From contig CM055092.1 of NCBI GenBank assembly GCA_029204225.1, positions 100,000,200 to 100,064,199 of the forward strand: a stretch of DNA of 64,000 nt, given 5' to 3'. The notes below the pieces were generated by a model, which searched no databases, was not told where the DNA came from, and saw only the letters and a list, made by a program, of their open reading frames with translations. This DNA comes from Diphasiastrum complanatum. Its lineage: Eukaryota > Streptophyta > Lycopodiopsida > Lycopodiales > Lycopodiaceae. This document shows, one piece after another, positions 20,060-31,021 of this stretch (its first letter is position 1; each line of letters begins with the position of its first letter). The translations under genes were made by a program, and so were the position numbers.

Positions 20060-23000
20060 ATGTCGTCCAACCCCAGTTCAAGTTCAGATGATCCCGAAGC
20101 AAGCAAGCTCGACATCCAACTGTGCAAGCTTGACCTTACAAAGATGCAGACCTGGTACCAGCAGGCGGAGTCCTTCTTCAAGGAAATCGAATTTCAGATC
20201 CCTGTCTTGACAGGTTATCAAAGCCCCTATCTGGTACACATGGCATATGCCAATTATCATACCACGGCAAGATCATGTCAGATCATAGTTCCCCCTATCA
20301 AGAATTATGTCTATAACGTATCCTTTGTGGTAGCTGACTTGCAACCTTATGGTTTCCCACGAGGGCCAAATACTGTCACACAGACACTCCAGAAGATAGA
20401 GAAAACGGCATATTTCAAATATATTGATCCCTCTGTGACCAAGTGGAAGAACAAGGATGGGTACAGGCTGGAAGCAATCAACGACAAGCAACTTCAAACA
20501 GCATGTGCATATCTCACCAGATGCACACAAAAGCCTCGAATGAAAGTGCTGAGAGTACCCATGTCCCTGTTTCACATGATGGCAGATTCACGACTGCATG
20601 CCCAGAACCTCTATGATTGGGCACAGTTTGCTTCGAATTGTCTTCATGAGTGCATTAAGCACAAGCAGCCTATCACGATATTAGGATATCTGATGACAGA
20701 TATCACTCTGCATCAAGTACAAAACAGGCCAAAGCTCCAACAACAACTGTAGCTTGTGGACAAGGCATGGGATATTCCCATTGAACACAAGAAGCCCAAG
20801 CATGCAAGGACAACTTCACCATCGGGGTCCCAGGCCAAATGAGTCAACACCAGTATCCTCTCTCTAGTACACAAGCCAAGAAGCCCACCCCAGAATCCAC
20901 AAATAGCTGCAACCTCCGAAGCTCAATATGCAGATACCTCCAGGGCTCAGTTGCCAGATACACGGCAACAACGAAGACAAGAGAAGCTTCAAGCTGGGAG
21001 GACATCACCGGTGGGATCAATTTCACATGGTTCCATGTCATATGGTGGCAGCTCATCCACAGCATCACAACAACAATCGTCACCCTCACATGTCATCGAC
21101 TGGAGTGATGGAGCAACTACATCCACACTGGCACCTGACACGACAGTACCTCAAGTCCAAGTCAGCCAGATGAAGCCATCACCCCACCCACACTGATTAC
21201 AATGCCAACGCCACCAACATCACCACTGGCACAAGTTTTGGGGATATCCAGTCTCCAAGACACGGGAGCAGCCCAACAGTCACAAGATCAACAATCACAG
21301 GCCCAACAAGTCCACATATTGGACACATCTCAATATTTTGATGATGCAAACTTGATGGAGATAAGCGACGACGAACCAAAAAAGAGAAAACAGCCAAGAA
21401 GAAGTCAGACACCTCCACCTCCACCTCCACCTCCATCTTTAGTTCTAACACCATGCTATTTTTTGGTTTAGCCTCACCATCCCACACCCTCGATCAGTAC
21501 CCAACCCTCTCTAACCCTGAAAAGCTCACTGAAACAAACAAACGCTCAATGATTGGCCTATCCAAAATGAGCTACCACATGCATTGGTTGGTGAGCAAAC
21601 ATCAAGTTCTAGAGAGCAAGGTCCAACATCAAGACCAAGAGATTGCGCGATATCAAAGGATGGCCAAAGAAAAAGAAAAAGAGGCAGTAGAAAGCAGATC
21701 TGTGATGGTCGGGCAGAAATCCACCTTGGAAGAGGTCCAACAGCAACTGAAGCACCAGATGGTCCAAATCGACCAAGTACAAGATGGATCGTCGGTTGTA
21801 ATGATAGTCAATGCTCCTCCAGTCAAACCCGAGGACATTCAAATCCAGGCCCCACAGGCCTCAGCCATCTGGATGGAGAAATACATAAGGTTGATCCAAG
21901 AGCGAGAGGCTGATAAAAAGAATTTTGAAAACATTGTGGCAAAAGAAGAGAAGATCATCCTGGAGTCCCAGAAGCAGCTGGAAGAAACAACGAAGGCCCT
22001 GCAGCAAGTCTTGGACAAGGTGAACCAATTATGGGACACAGCGTGCAAGGCCCAAGCAGGTGCTCACGTAACAAAGCCACGGGACGATGATGAGAATGAT
22101 GGAGCAGGGAATCAGGACGGGCAAATCCACCCATCAGACGGTAGCTCAGGATCGGGTGGCCAGAGAGCCGGTGCTGCTTCTATGAGCTTTTCCCGACCCC
22201 CTCCCACCTTTAACCCTTCCTCCTACTCCGTATTTAATTTCTCTGAAACATTCATTCCAACTTACCCAATTCTTCCATCTCCTCTTTCTTCATCACTTCC
22301 TAGTCAAATAATGGGCTCATCAAAAGGTCCAACTGACACCCACAAAGCCCGACGGGACGAGTTCCTCCAACAACTCCACTCCCCCGGTGCTGCGTATAAC
22401 TTATTATTTCCGCCTCCTCCTAAACCGTTCACCCCTGCACCCGTCTCCCCAGATCACTCCATCCCTGACCTCCCGAAAACTAAGACAGACATTGGAGCCG
22501 ATGATGACTTCATGGTTGACCAACCGGAGACAAGAAGATTCTCGACCAGGCTAGACACTGGTGCAGATGAGCCGTCGACAAGTGAGCGAGCAAAAGAGAA
22601 AGACACGGGCACCAAGGCCCTTGATGATTATTTGGCAAAGCCACCCCAGCCGCGTAGGACAACTTCCCCTACCCAGCTGTTGTAAGGCTACCTTTACAAG
22701 CTTTACTTTCGGCGCCATTGGCGCCAGCTATGTCCCCGGCGCCAGCAGCGCCCCTGCTGCTCCAGGCGCCAACGGCGCCGGCGCCGCTCCCGGCGCCACT
22801 GTGACCAGAATCCAGCCGGCGCCAAGTTCCTATGGCTGAAAATCTTTGATCGGTTCTAGCGGAGTCCATAGAGCTCAGATCGATGTGCAATCACCTCACA
22901 CGATCTAGGCATGATTAAAGGAAGCCTGGGGATCAATAAAATCTAGAGAGAGAAAATGACTTTCTAGAAAGAGAAAATTCTAGAGAGAGAAAAACGTGCT

Positions 23001-24051
23001 TTACCAGCTTAGGTAGAGTGCTTGGTATGAGGGGAGGTGCCGAATCACAACAATACTATAGGGGAGTGCGGGTTGCGACTCAGGGCGAGCTCCAACCAAG
23101 TCTCAGCCTCCCTTGCTGGAATGTTGTCATGGCTCTCGCCTTGGCATGCTAGCGCCCCGGAGACCTCAAACTGACTCTGATTACCTTCTGGGTTTCAGTG
23201 TTCAATAAAAGCGCCAGTTGTAAGGCCGCTTTCAAAATTTTTAACTTGGCACATAGCTGAGGGTCGTATCCCGGGACGCCAGCGGTATGCCGTCGAGACC
23301 ATTCGGTCCGTGGCGCCAGCGGTATGCTGTCAGGACCATTTGGTCCAAGAACTGGTTGTTTCCATATCTGTCGCGGCTTGTGGTTCTGAGTGTTCCTTGC
23401 ATGAACGTGAATGGGTTAAGCTCTTGGGGAATGGGCTATAACCTGTCGGCTGAGTTGGATGGCTTGTTTGGGTGGATGTTACCTGTTTATGGCTGTCCAG
23501 TCTGGCGTGGCGCCAGGTTGGCTTCCAGCGCTCGTGACGAAGCTTTCAGTTGGTTAAGTCTGAAGTAAGTCAGACCGCTTGCTTGGAATTGATGTTACTC
23601 GTTTGTAACGAAGCTTCGAGTTGGTTAAGTTTGATGTATGTCGGGCGGCTTGCTTGGAGGGAAGTCACCCACGTCGGGACCCCCGATCTGGCATGGCGCC
23701 ATGTTGGATCTCAATGTTGGTTTTCGGAACTTCAAGTTGGTTAAGTCTGATCGTTGTTGGCAAGTTGGCTGCTTGTATGTCAAGTGGGTTTGGATGGCAA
23801 GAGTTGAAGGCTGGGAAGCTAAGTCGTGGTTCCCGGCTCCCTTTGGGATGCCTGCGCTACACCAGCCTAGAAGTAAACTGGCTTATACAAGGGAATCAGA
23901 GAGATTTGAAAGAAAATACCCTCCCAATATGAGGGGCGACAAAGAAGACATCGATCAAAGCCAATACTCCACCAGGGCCGAGATCATTGCTGCACTACAA
24001 ACGCAGCCAGAATGGCAAAGCAAAGTCTTGAAGGATAACTATAGAAGCTAG
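20060..24051 (+). pseudogene. Broken accessory ORF of element A, interrupted by a solo LTR
   Basis: The first open part (20060-20752, 230 codons) encodes a soluble-looking protein starting MSSNPSSSSDD, with no motif I recognise. Its frame continues past TAG (20750-20752) and TGA stops through a Gln/Ser/Pro-rich stretch to about 21196, then shifts at 21202 and again at 21453. The 21453-22677 part has a heptad-like coiled coil (about residues 40-210), an acidic linker and Pro-rich tracts. An 1184-bp solo LTR splits the frame at 22677. With one copy of the 5-bp target duplication, the same frame resumes at 23862 and ends at TAG 24049-24051. Original length was about 900 codons. Position, strand and repeats suggest an extra ORF downstream of pol. 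Function unknown. Confidence 0.7.
22678..23861 (+). mobile_element. Solo LTR of the E family with 5-bp target duplication
   Basis: The 1184-bp LTR runs from TGTTGTAA to GCGCTACA, flanked by CCAGC at 22673-22677 and 23862-23866. It is in plus orientation, opposite to E0-E2. It lacks a 60-bp segment present in the other LTRs (between the TCAGTTTGAG and GTCTCCGGGG landmarks, plus-strand view of the other copies), which explains the length difference. It holds eight GGCGCC palindromes at about 22711-22822. An AATAAAA at 22936 could be a polyadenylation signal. Internal region and partner LTR are gone, as expected from LTR-LTR recombination. Confidence 0.95.
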
Positions 24052-24499
24052 AAATGTGGTGTAAATCTTGCATAGTCTTAACATTCTAGTTCTTGATGTT
24101 CTTGGATAATCTAGGCATGAAGTAATGTGTGTTTCTTGATTCTTAGATTGTTAAATGCTGCTAGGAATCTTATTTCTGTTTCTTGTACTTGTTTCTTGTT
24201 TCTTGTTTCTTGAATCTTGTTTTAGTTTCAGTAGCTAATCTAGTTCTTGATTGTTCTTTGATCCAATAGTTAGTAGTAGGATCGCTCTCTGTGCTGAACG
24301 TTGATCTGCTTGAGCTGTAGATGGTTGCATGGCTAGTGTATGCATGTAGCTGAGTATCGGATTTGAGTTACCCACTGACAGGCTGGGAAATACATAATGC
24401 ATCCTTGAATATTGCTTATGCTCTGTAACCGTTCTAATAAGAAGAGTAATCACAAAGAACCATAACAACAGAAGTAATCCAAGAGAGATAAGCCACAAA
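24052..24499. other. Spacer, no gene seen
   Basis: A T-rich stretch with repeated GTTTCTTG phrases near 24165-24225. It may hold decayed LTR sequence of element A or B, but I found no matching partner. Confidence 0.35.
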
Positions 24500-25740
24500 A
24501 GAAAGAGACAAACATGTTCATAGATTCAGTGAATCTTTGAACATAAGCCACCTAGGGGTCAACAGCCTAATGAGCAGAAAAAAAGTTTTCAATTTAAGAG
24601 GAAGGATAGGGAAGTTGTTAGTGAAACACATCCCAATTCCAACAATCCTAAGAAAACCAAGAAAAACTTTAAAAATCATCAAGGTGGCAATGATAAAGCT
24701 GAAGCTTGTAAGAAGAACTTGTGCTTCAAGTGCAATGGCGAGGGTCACCTTGCACAAGATTGCATCAAATAACCAGCTTCTACCTCAGGTAATCTATCTC
24801 GAAGTAATGAGATGGATGTATTTTGTCCTTAGTTATTTAATCTTTGGACCTAATGACCTTAAGTAAAGAAATTGAACAAGGTAACCATTAAGAATAGATA
24901 TCCACTGCTGCGAATGGATGACCTAATAGATTATCTTGGTGGTGCTGGGTACTTTACCAAGATAGATCTAAGGTCGGGATTCCATTAGATACGTATTAAG
25001 ACAGAAGATATACCAAAAACCGGGTTTTGAACTCGCTTTGGTCACTACAAATTTTTGGTGTTGCCTTTTGGTTTGACCAATGCACTGGCAACTTTCCAAT
25101 AGATGATGAACAATTTGTTCAAGCCATATTTGGAAAGATTCGTAGTGGTATTCTTAGATGATATCCTAGTGTTCAGTAAGACTTTGGAAAAACATAAAGA
25201 GCATCTTAGGATTGTTTGGAACATCCTAAGAAGGGAAAAGCTCTTTGCCAAAGAGTCTATGTATGACTTTTTTTTGTGAAGGAATTGTCCAACTTGGGGC
25301 ATAAGATTTCCAAACGGGGAGTGGAGATTGAGGCCGATCGTATCCAGAGGGTTATTGATTGGCCTATTCTCACCACAGTTCGGAAAATCAAGTCTTTCTT
25401 GGGGTTTGTGGGATTTTTCTGTTGGCATATTCCCCAATTCGCTCGATTGGCATTTCCTCTTACCCAGGCCTTGAAAGGCTATAAGAAGCTAAGCCATAGG
25501 GCTAAGAGTCCACTAGTGGTGTGTACGGAATATGAATAATTGTTTTGAGTTGCTTAAGAAAAGTGTCACTTCGGCACCAATACTAATCATTGGTGATCCA
25601 AATAAGACTTTTGTGGTTAGGACTGATGCCAGTTATTATGCTATTGGAGCTGTTTTGATGCAGGATGGACATTATGTGGCTTATAAAAGCAAGAAACTCA
25701 ATCCTGCTCGGTTTGTATGGAGCCAGATTTGAAGTTTTGA
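24500..25740 (+). pseudogene. Ty3/gypsy chromovirus-like gag end, RT and RNase H start (element B, proximal part)
   Basis: Near 24722-24765 a zinc knuckle CFKCNGEGHLAQDC marks the gag end. Protease and the RT start are deleted. From about 24897 RT reads [35 protein letters not shown] and the active box VVVFLDDILVFSKT (about 25141-25182), with several stops. RT thumb at 25276-25539 (GHKISKRGVEIEADRIQ; FLGFVGFF) and RNase H at 25532-25732 (PILIIGDPNKTF; RTDASYYAIGAVL) lie in shifted frames. The RNase H is cut at DHQTH by the fold-back insertion at 25741. The motif set is that of chromoviruses, distinct from element A. Confidence 0.88.
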
Positions 25741-26150
25741 TGGATCATCAAACTCATTAGAGGAGTTTTGAGTTCCAAAAAGACCCTTTAAGAATTCATG
25801 CAAGATGTAGTTTATATTATTAAAATAATTATAACACTAACACTTTTGACTTGCCATAACTTTTTAATTGTAGCTTAGAAGTATGTCATATAACATATCA
25901 TTGGAAAGCCCTTGTTGAGCGCTTTCCAATGCACTACACTCCGCTAAATTTGGACTTAACACTAAAAAGTTATGCCATTTTTAGTGTGGAATCAAAATGT
26001 GGACTCAAAAAGTTATGTTACGTAGATTTCAAATTTGAGTGTTTTGATTGGTCCATGTGTAAGAAAAAATTGAGAAAAAATATAAAAAAAATCTTTACAA
26101 AGGTCTTTTTTGGATTTAGAACTCCTCTAATGCTTTGATATTTCTGTGAT
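25741..26150. mobile_element. Fold-back / MITE-like element of about 400 bp
   Basis: The ends are imperfect inverted repeats of about 40 bp (left ATCAAACTCATTAGAGGAG at 25746, right complement ATCAAAGCATTAGAGGAG ending near 26142). Further inverted pairs lie inside: CATAACTTTTTA/AAAAAGTTATG and a central CATTGGAAAGC...GCTTTCCAATG hairpin at about 25899-25932. The insert interrupts RNase H between DHQTH and DLKGRQARWAEL. There is no coding capacity. A clean target duplication was not found, so the superfamily is open. Confidence 0.7.
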
Positions 26151-26542
26151 GTTACAGATTTAAAGGGGAGGCAAGCTAGATGGGCTGAGCTGATGCAAAT
26201 CTTTGACTTTTCTATACGTTATTGTAAAGGGAGTCAAAATTCTCTAGCGGATGCTTTGAGTCGGTTACCGGTTATTAATCAGTTGTGCTTTACTGTTATA
26301 GAACCGGAGTTGTTTCAGTCTCTTCAATGACTATATGAGTCCGATCCTTTTTTTGGAAAGTATCGGCAACAAGGACTTTCGGGAGTCGATTCAGGTTTGC
26401 AAGATTCCTCGAATCAGGGAAAGACTGAAATAGATTTTCTAATTCGAAACAGGATTTGGTGTGTGTACTGGAGAATGACACTATAAGGGCCCAAATCTTG
26501 CATGAGTGTCGTAATAGTCCATGCGCAGGACATCCGGGAAGC
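26151..26542 (+). pseudogene. Element B: RNase H end and first residues of integrase
   Basis: After the fold-back insert the frame reads RQARWAELMQIFDFSIRYCKG and NSLADALSRLPV (RNase H end). After a short connection it gives RAQILHECRNSPCAGHPG, the His-x3-His side of the integrase zinc site. It stops dead near 26542, where minus-strand RT sequence of element A begins. The missing rest of this integrase matches the fragment at 13900-14740 on the minus strand. Confidence 0.85.
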
Positions 26543-27609
26543 TTGCCATTTTTCTTGGGTACAACCACAATGGGTGATACCCAATCAGTATGTTGGACTT
26601 CATAAATGAAACCAGCATCCAGCAATTTCTTAATATCTTCGTCGATCCTCTCACGATAGACTGGGTTACTACGGTAAGGTTTAGCCCTAACAGGCTTAGC
26701 ATTGTCTTCTAGAGAAATCTGATGTACTACTATTTTAGAGGGGATTCCTTTCATCTCGGTATAATTCCATGCAAATACATCCTTGTATTTGCGTAATAAA
26801 GTCTCTAGATCAGACAGTTGGGTTGATGACAAATGTGTATCAACATGAACTATTCGATCTATGCCCTCGTCAGGATCTTTAAGGTTTAGTGGAATTGTCT
26901 TAGCGGGTCCTTCAAAGGAATTGGAGCTTGGTGTAGGTTCTCGATGTGGCTGCGGTAACTGGATAACAACGTCATCCAGTGTAAAGTCTTTGAACTTCTG
27001 TGGAAGATCGAAAGGTGGGTCCACAAAATGTTCTAGGACTTTAGGAATTAGTTGAGGTGATTCTTTACTAGACGTGGAAGCTTTGTCGGAGTGTTTGTTG
27101 TCTGTCCCCTCTGACAAGGGCTTGATCGGCTGTTTAAGCTTCGCACGCATTTGTTTTTGTCACTCGATTAATTTTGTATCAATAATGTTATTTTTTTGTA
27201 ACCAAGGTTTTTGTGGTTTTTGAATGGGTGGTGTTGTGGCCTCACTTATCATATCGTCATTGATTGTATCCTAGACTTCATCGGGATACACGTCCCAAGT
27301 ATATACTTTGGTTTTGGGCCTATTTGCTTGTGTGTTTGGTACTTTGGATGTTAGTTGGACATGAGCCAACGGTCCTGGTGACTTGATCTCCTTAGGAATG
27401 ACTTTGGACGGATAACATTGAGCATCTAGATAGAGGAGTACATGATCATTCGTCATTTCGACATCATCCATGGAAAGAATATCTTCTTCCGAAACATGGG
27501 CAGTAGAGACACTAGGTTCCCCTGGGCACCAAGCTATAGGAATGGGGTCTATCATCATAAGGGGGATTATGGGTGTATCAATGTCCGTAGAAGATGGAAG
27601 AATATCCAC
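26543..27609 (-). pseudogene. Ty3/gypsy linker and N-terminal part of RT (element A)
   Basis: Two pieces on the minus strand. 27609-27271 is an acidic linker without motifs. 27150-26543 leads into RT with KYKDVFAWNYTEMKGI, KPVRAKPYRSNP and WVSPIVVVPKKNGKL, ending in mid-domain at 26543. Residues read beyond that point on the minus strand come from element B antisense and are meaningless. Its natural continuation (CVDLKNLNAV) is the start of the plus-strand fragment at 14741. Confidence 0.88.
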
Positions 27610-27686
27610 TTCTTCTGGAGCCGTTTCGATACGACATCGATTGGAATCCGCACAGTTTACGGTAGCTAGTGCATGACCCCAATTGA

Positions 27687-28787
27687 TTATGTCCGTGGTT
27701 CATGTATAGTGGCCTTTTGGTTGGATCGGGACACTATCTGATTCATCATATGTTGTAGATGATCAATCATCGTATACCTTGGCGGGCTTGACATGGCCAT
27801 TTGAGTCAACCGTGACTCGTTTATCGTGGTTGCCAAAGGTAATTTTCTGTTCTTCCAGTCTTGGACAACACCTGCCATCTGGAGCCAGGGTGTACCAAGA
27901 AGGAGTTTATACGTATTGGCATCTTCTGGTAGGTCTAAGATGACACAATCGATGATAAACTTGACACCTGCTATTCGAACTTTTATATTTGATAAATGAC
28001 CAGCAGGGTCGGTAACTCGTTGATCAGTCATACGAAGTTTATATCGTGATTGATCAAGGGTATTGAAGCCCCATGACTTTGCCAATGACAAAGCCATTAT
28101 ATTGACGTCTGATCCGCTATCGAGGATAGCAAATACTGCAGGATAATCTTTATAGGACAAGAATAGTGTGATGCTATTCTCCTTAGCAACACCTATATTC
28201 ATCAGATTCATAAGAATCTGAGAAATTTCAGGAATCGCTTCTGGTTTTCGGTGTATATCAAGAATAGGAGGCAGCTGAAAACTACGATGGATATAATGTT
28301 GAAGTCCGGTGAAGGATTTGATAGCACTATGGAACGGCATTGTGAGTTGAGCTTGCAGGAGGTCAGAAAATATTTCAAGTCCTTGGAAGGATTGCTCCTT
28401 TTTGCGGATATGAGCTGATAACGGACTGTCCGTATATTCTTCCTCTCGCAAAAATTCATCTCGAAATTCGTTGTATTGCCTTTGTTCCACTTTTGGGTCT
28501 TGGTAATCTTTTGGTAATGTGGAGGCCGTCAAATGGCTTCCATGTGGGTCAGCTGATTGTCCATGGTTTTGCTGTTGTTCTTGTTGTTGGCGTTGTGCTC
28601 TAGTAAGAACTCTAACAGGTTCGGATGTGATATGACATGCTGGAAGGATCCTGTTAGGTTGTTTAGGACAGTCTTTGAAGCTGTGTTTGTGAACACAGTC
28701 AGGACATTCTGCATGGTATTGGTTTTTAACTTTACAGTCAGCCATGAAATGTCCTGTTTCGCCACAGATAAAGCAGCGGTTGCTCAT
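27687..28787 (-). CDS. Ty3/gypsy nucleocapsid-protease segment (element A)
   Basis: A 366-codon open stretch. Residues 5-18 form a CCHC zinc knuckle (CFICGETGHFMADC), followed by a second Cys/His cluster (CPDCVHKHSFKDC). A Gln-rich linker leads to an aspartic protease near residue 221 with FAILDSGSDVNIMA, and the second protease landmark LLLGTPWLQ. It would process the polyprotein in virus-like particles. This part has no internal stop, but the flanking gag and RT pieces are frame-broken, so it is a remnant of a once longer polyprotein. Confidence 0.85.
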   Translation of the reverse strand: MSNRCFICGETGHFMADCKVKNQYHAECPDCVHKHSFKDCPKQPNRILPACHITSEPVRVLTRAQRQQQEQQQNHGQSADPHGSHLTASTLPKDYQDPKVEQRQYNEFRDEFLREEEYTDSPLSAHIRKKEQSFQGLEIFSDLLQAQLTMPFHSAIKSFTGLQHYIHRSFQLPPILDIHRKPEAIPEISQILMNLMNIGVAKENSITLFLSYKDYPAVFAILDSGSDVNIMALSLAKSWGFNTLDQSRYKLRMTDQRVTDPAGHLSNIKVRIAGVKFIIDCVILDLPEDANTYKLLLGTPWLQMAGVVQDWKNRKLPLATTINESRLTQMAMSSPPRYTMIDHLQHMMNQIVSRSNQKATIHEPRT

Positions 28788-29149
28788 GGGTCCGGTGGCG
28801 ATAGCGTAACCATCTTGGATGGCTAGCTGAGTTGGGTTTTCTTGTGGTGTAGAATACTCAACCTGTTTGCACGAGCATGAGTTGTCAGTTTGATACGGGT
28901 GATGGCTAGATGATGGAATTGATGTAGACTCTTGAGGATGTGTGTGTGCAGACTCTTGAGGATGTCTATTTTTTTGTGCTCCTAGATCTTGTTGTCCCTC
29001 GTGGTGGTGGTCCTAAGAGTGTCAGCTGTTGTTGAGGTTCATGTCTAGGTTGTCTGGGCAACTCTTGTATATGGATCTGGTTGTTTCATGGTGGATAGGA
29101 CGTGTGTTGTTCCTGTGAAACAAATGGTTGTCACGGAGGTTGATAATGA

Positions 29150-30228
29150 CCTCCTGACTAGTTGTGAGGCTGATTCCTTGGATTATAATAGCAATAAAGG
29201 GAGGTATGCCCCATAAAGTCGCAGATTTCACATTTGATCAAGGAGGTATCTGGGACCGGTTGGTATGAAATACACTCATTGCCAATGTGTGTACCTCGGC
29301 AATGAGGGCACCACGTGTTCTCTCGTCTATGATGGATTTGGTCAGTGGGTAACTGATTTGGCATCAAACTTTGGATAGACTTAAGAGTGTTTTGAAACTC
29401 TTTTGTGAGTTTCTCCATCTGTTGTTGGTGTTGCTGATTAAGCAACTCCATCTGTGTTTTTCATAACTATTCTCATGTGTCATCGTTTGGTCGAGCTTCT
29501 TGGACAGCACGATGTGCTCTCCGTTCTCGTGGTTCCTCAACATCTGAGCCCTTGTCTTCTTCTCGAATGGCATCAAACATGGCTTGTTTCAATGATGTAT
29601 ATTCATCATTGGAACGAAGTTCACGTCTGATTCATCTGGGAAGTCCAACGAGGAACCAAATGATGAGCATGGACTCGATAGGTTGCTCTTGTACCTGACT
29701 TTTTAATCATTTAAATCGTTCGATATAGTCACGTACTTTTTTGTCTTTTGTCATTTTGATATTACTTATTTTGACAAAAAGACTTTCTATCAAGCAAAAA
29801 GGCTTGAACCGTTTGATAAATGTCTCTTTCAAGAGTAACCAGTCACGTTTATCTTCACGATCAAGGTTAAAAAACCACTCTCGTGCGCGATTGATCATGG
29901 TCATCGAGAAGAGCTATACCATGGCCTCTGGTGATGTCTCGCCGTAGACGTCACAGACATTCTCAAAGACTTGGAGAAATCTCCGAGGACCAGTGTTACC
30001 ATCGTACTTAGGTAAGTCTAGCTTTGGGGTCCTTTTTTCAGTACGTGGAACATTATTTGCGAAAGCTCTGTTTAAGTGAGCTCTTGCATGGGATGATTCG
30101 ACAGCATGGAATTGTGGTCGTTCATATGGAGCTTCATAATGCGTAGGTTCCCATCTATCGAATGGGTTTGTGTATGGCTCTTGAGTTAAGAAAACACAGT
30201 TTAAACACCCTACCGGATCAATCACCAC
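29150..30228 (-). pseudogene. Ty3/gypsy gag (element A), frame-broken
   Basis: From 30228 the frame has KLDLPKYDGNTGPRRFLQVFENV. A second frame (29904-29707) carries the gag signature AREWFFNLDREDKRDWLLLKETFIKRFKP. A third (29451-29158) has a Gln-rich coiled region then two Cys/His clusters (CPHCRGTHIGNEC and CEICDFMGHTSLYC), which look like zinc knuckles. Frameshifts separate the parts. Order and strand fit the protease and RT pieces to the left. Confidence 0.8.
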
Positions 30229-30523
30229 AGCACAACGTCAAGTGCAACAAGACAAGACAACAGAATTACTCTCATCAAACTGTATATTCAACTAATAGGT
30301 AAGTACAAAGATAAGTTTCTTAAAAAGCAGTCAAGGGGCTCGTAAAAGAAAGATGATAACTCTAGAACTAAGCACACGTGGTGCCGTTGAAATAAGAAAG
30401 CATTGTATAAGTCGATCATTGTTATTTTAACTCTCTCCCTCAATCATCAACATCTTTCTTTGTTTTAGAGTTTACTCTATTCATGGAACATATCTCCACG
30501 ATAGTATTACAAGCAAAGGCTTT
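30229..30523. other. Junction sequence, possible LTR remnant
   Basis: Contains a purine tract on the minus strand (GAGGGAGAGAGTT near 30440-30456) that could be the polypurine tract of the copia fragment to the right, with its LTR remnant further left. No second LTR copy was found, so this is a guess. Confidence 0.3.
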
Positions 30524-30880
30524 TTACATAACCAGATCTAAGCCAAGTTTGGCTCTAAAAGTCTCAAACTTTTCTTTACTTAAAGCTTTTGTAAATATAT
30601 CAGCAACTTGTAATAACGTAGAACAATGTACAATACTTATATCTTCAGATTGTAACTTCTCACGCACAAAGTGATATTTCACCTCAATATGTTTTGTCCT
30701 TGCGTGAAAGATAGGATTCTTAGCCGATTGTATTCCACTTTGACTGTCACAGAAAATAACAATAGGATTTACCTGCTTCATGCCAATCTCACATAACAAC
30801 TTACGTAGCCAAATAGCTTCCTGGGTAGTGATTCTCTTCTTCATGATGCCGTTCGGAAAATACAGACAACGCAACTTCAA
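30524..30880 (-). pseudogene. Ty1/copia RNase H C-terminal fragment
   Basis: The last roughly 95 residues of a copia polyprotein: EAIWLRKLLCEIG, VIFCDSQSGIQSAKNP, FHARTKHIEVKYHFVREK and VADIFTKALSKEKFETFRAKLGL. It is truncated just before EAIWLRK. It is not demonstrably part of the gag-integrase piece at 33246-34913, since no shared LTR was found. Confidence 0.9.
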
Positions 30881-31021
30881 TTGGAGAGATAACCATTACA
30901 TCTCTCAAAGTGTATTCAATTTATCTCTGATATGCATGTATTCCTTTTTTAATTCAAATGTATTGTCATAGCATAAATAAAATTTCTATCATAATATTAC
31001 TAATTTTCGTTCTATATATGC

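Noticed and set aside
21584-21913. Alternative plus-strand ORF of 109 codons
   Set aside because: Out of frame with the longer coiled-coil ORF and without motif.
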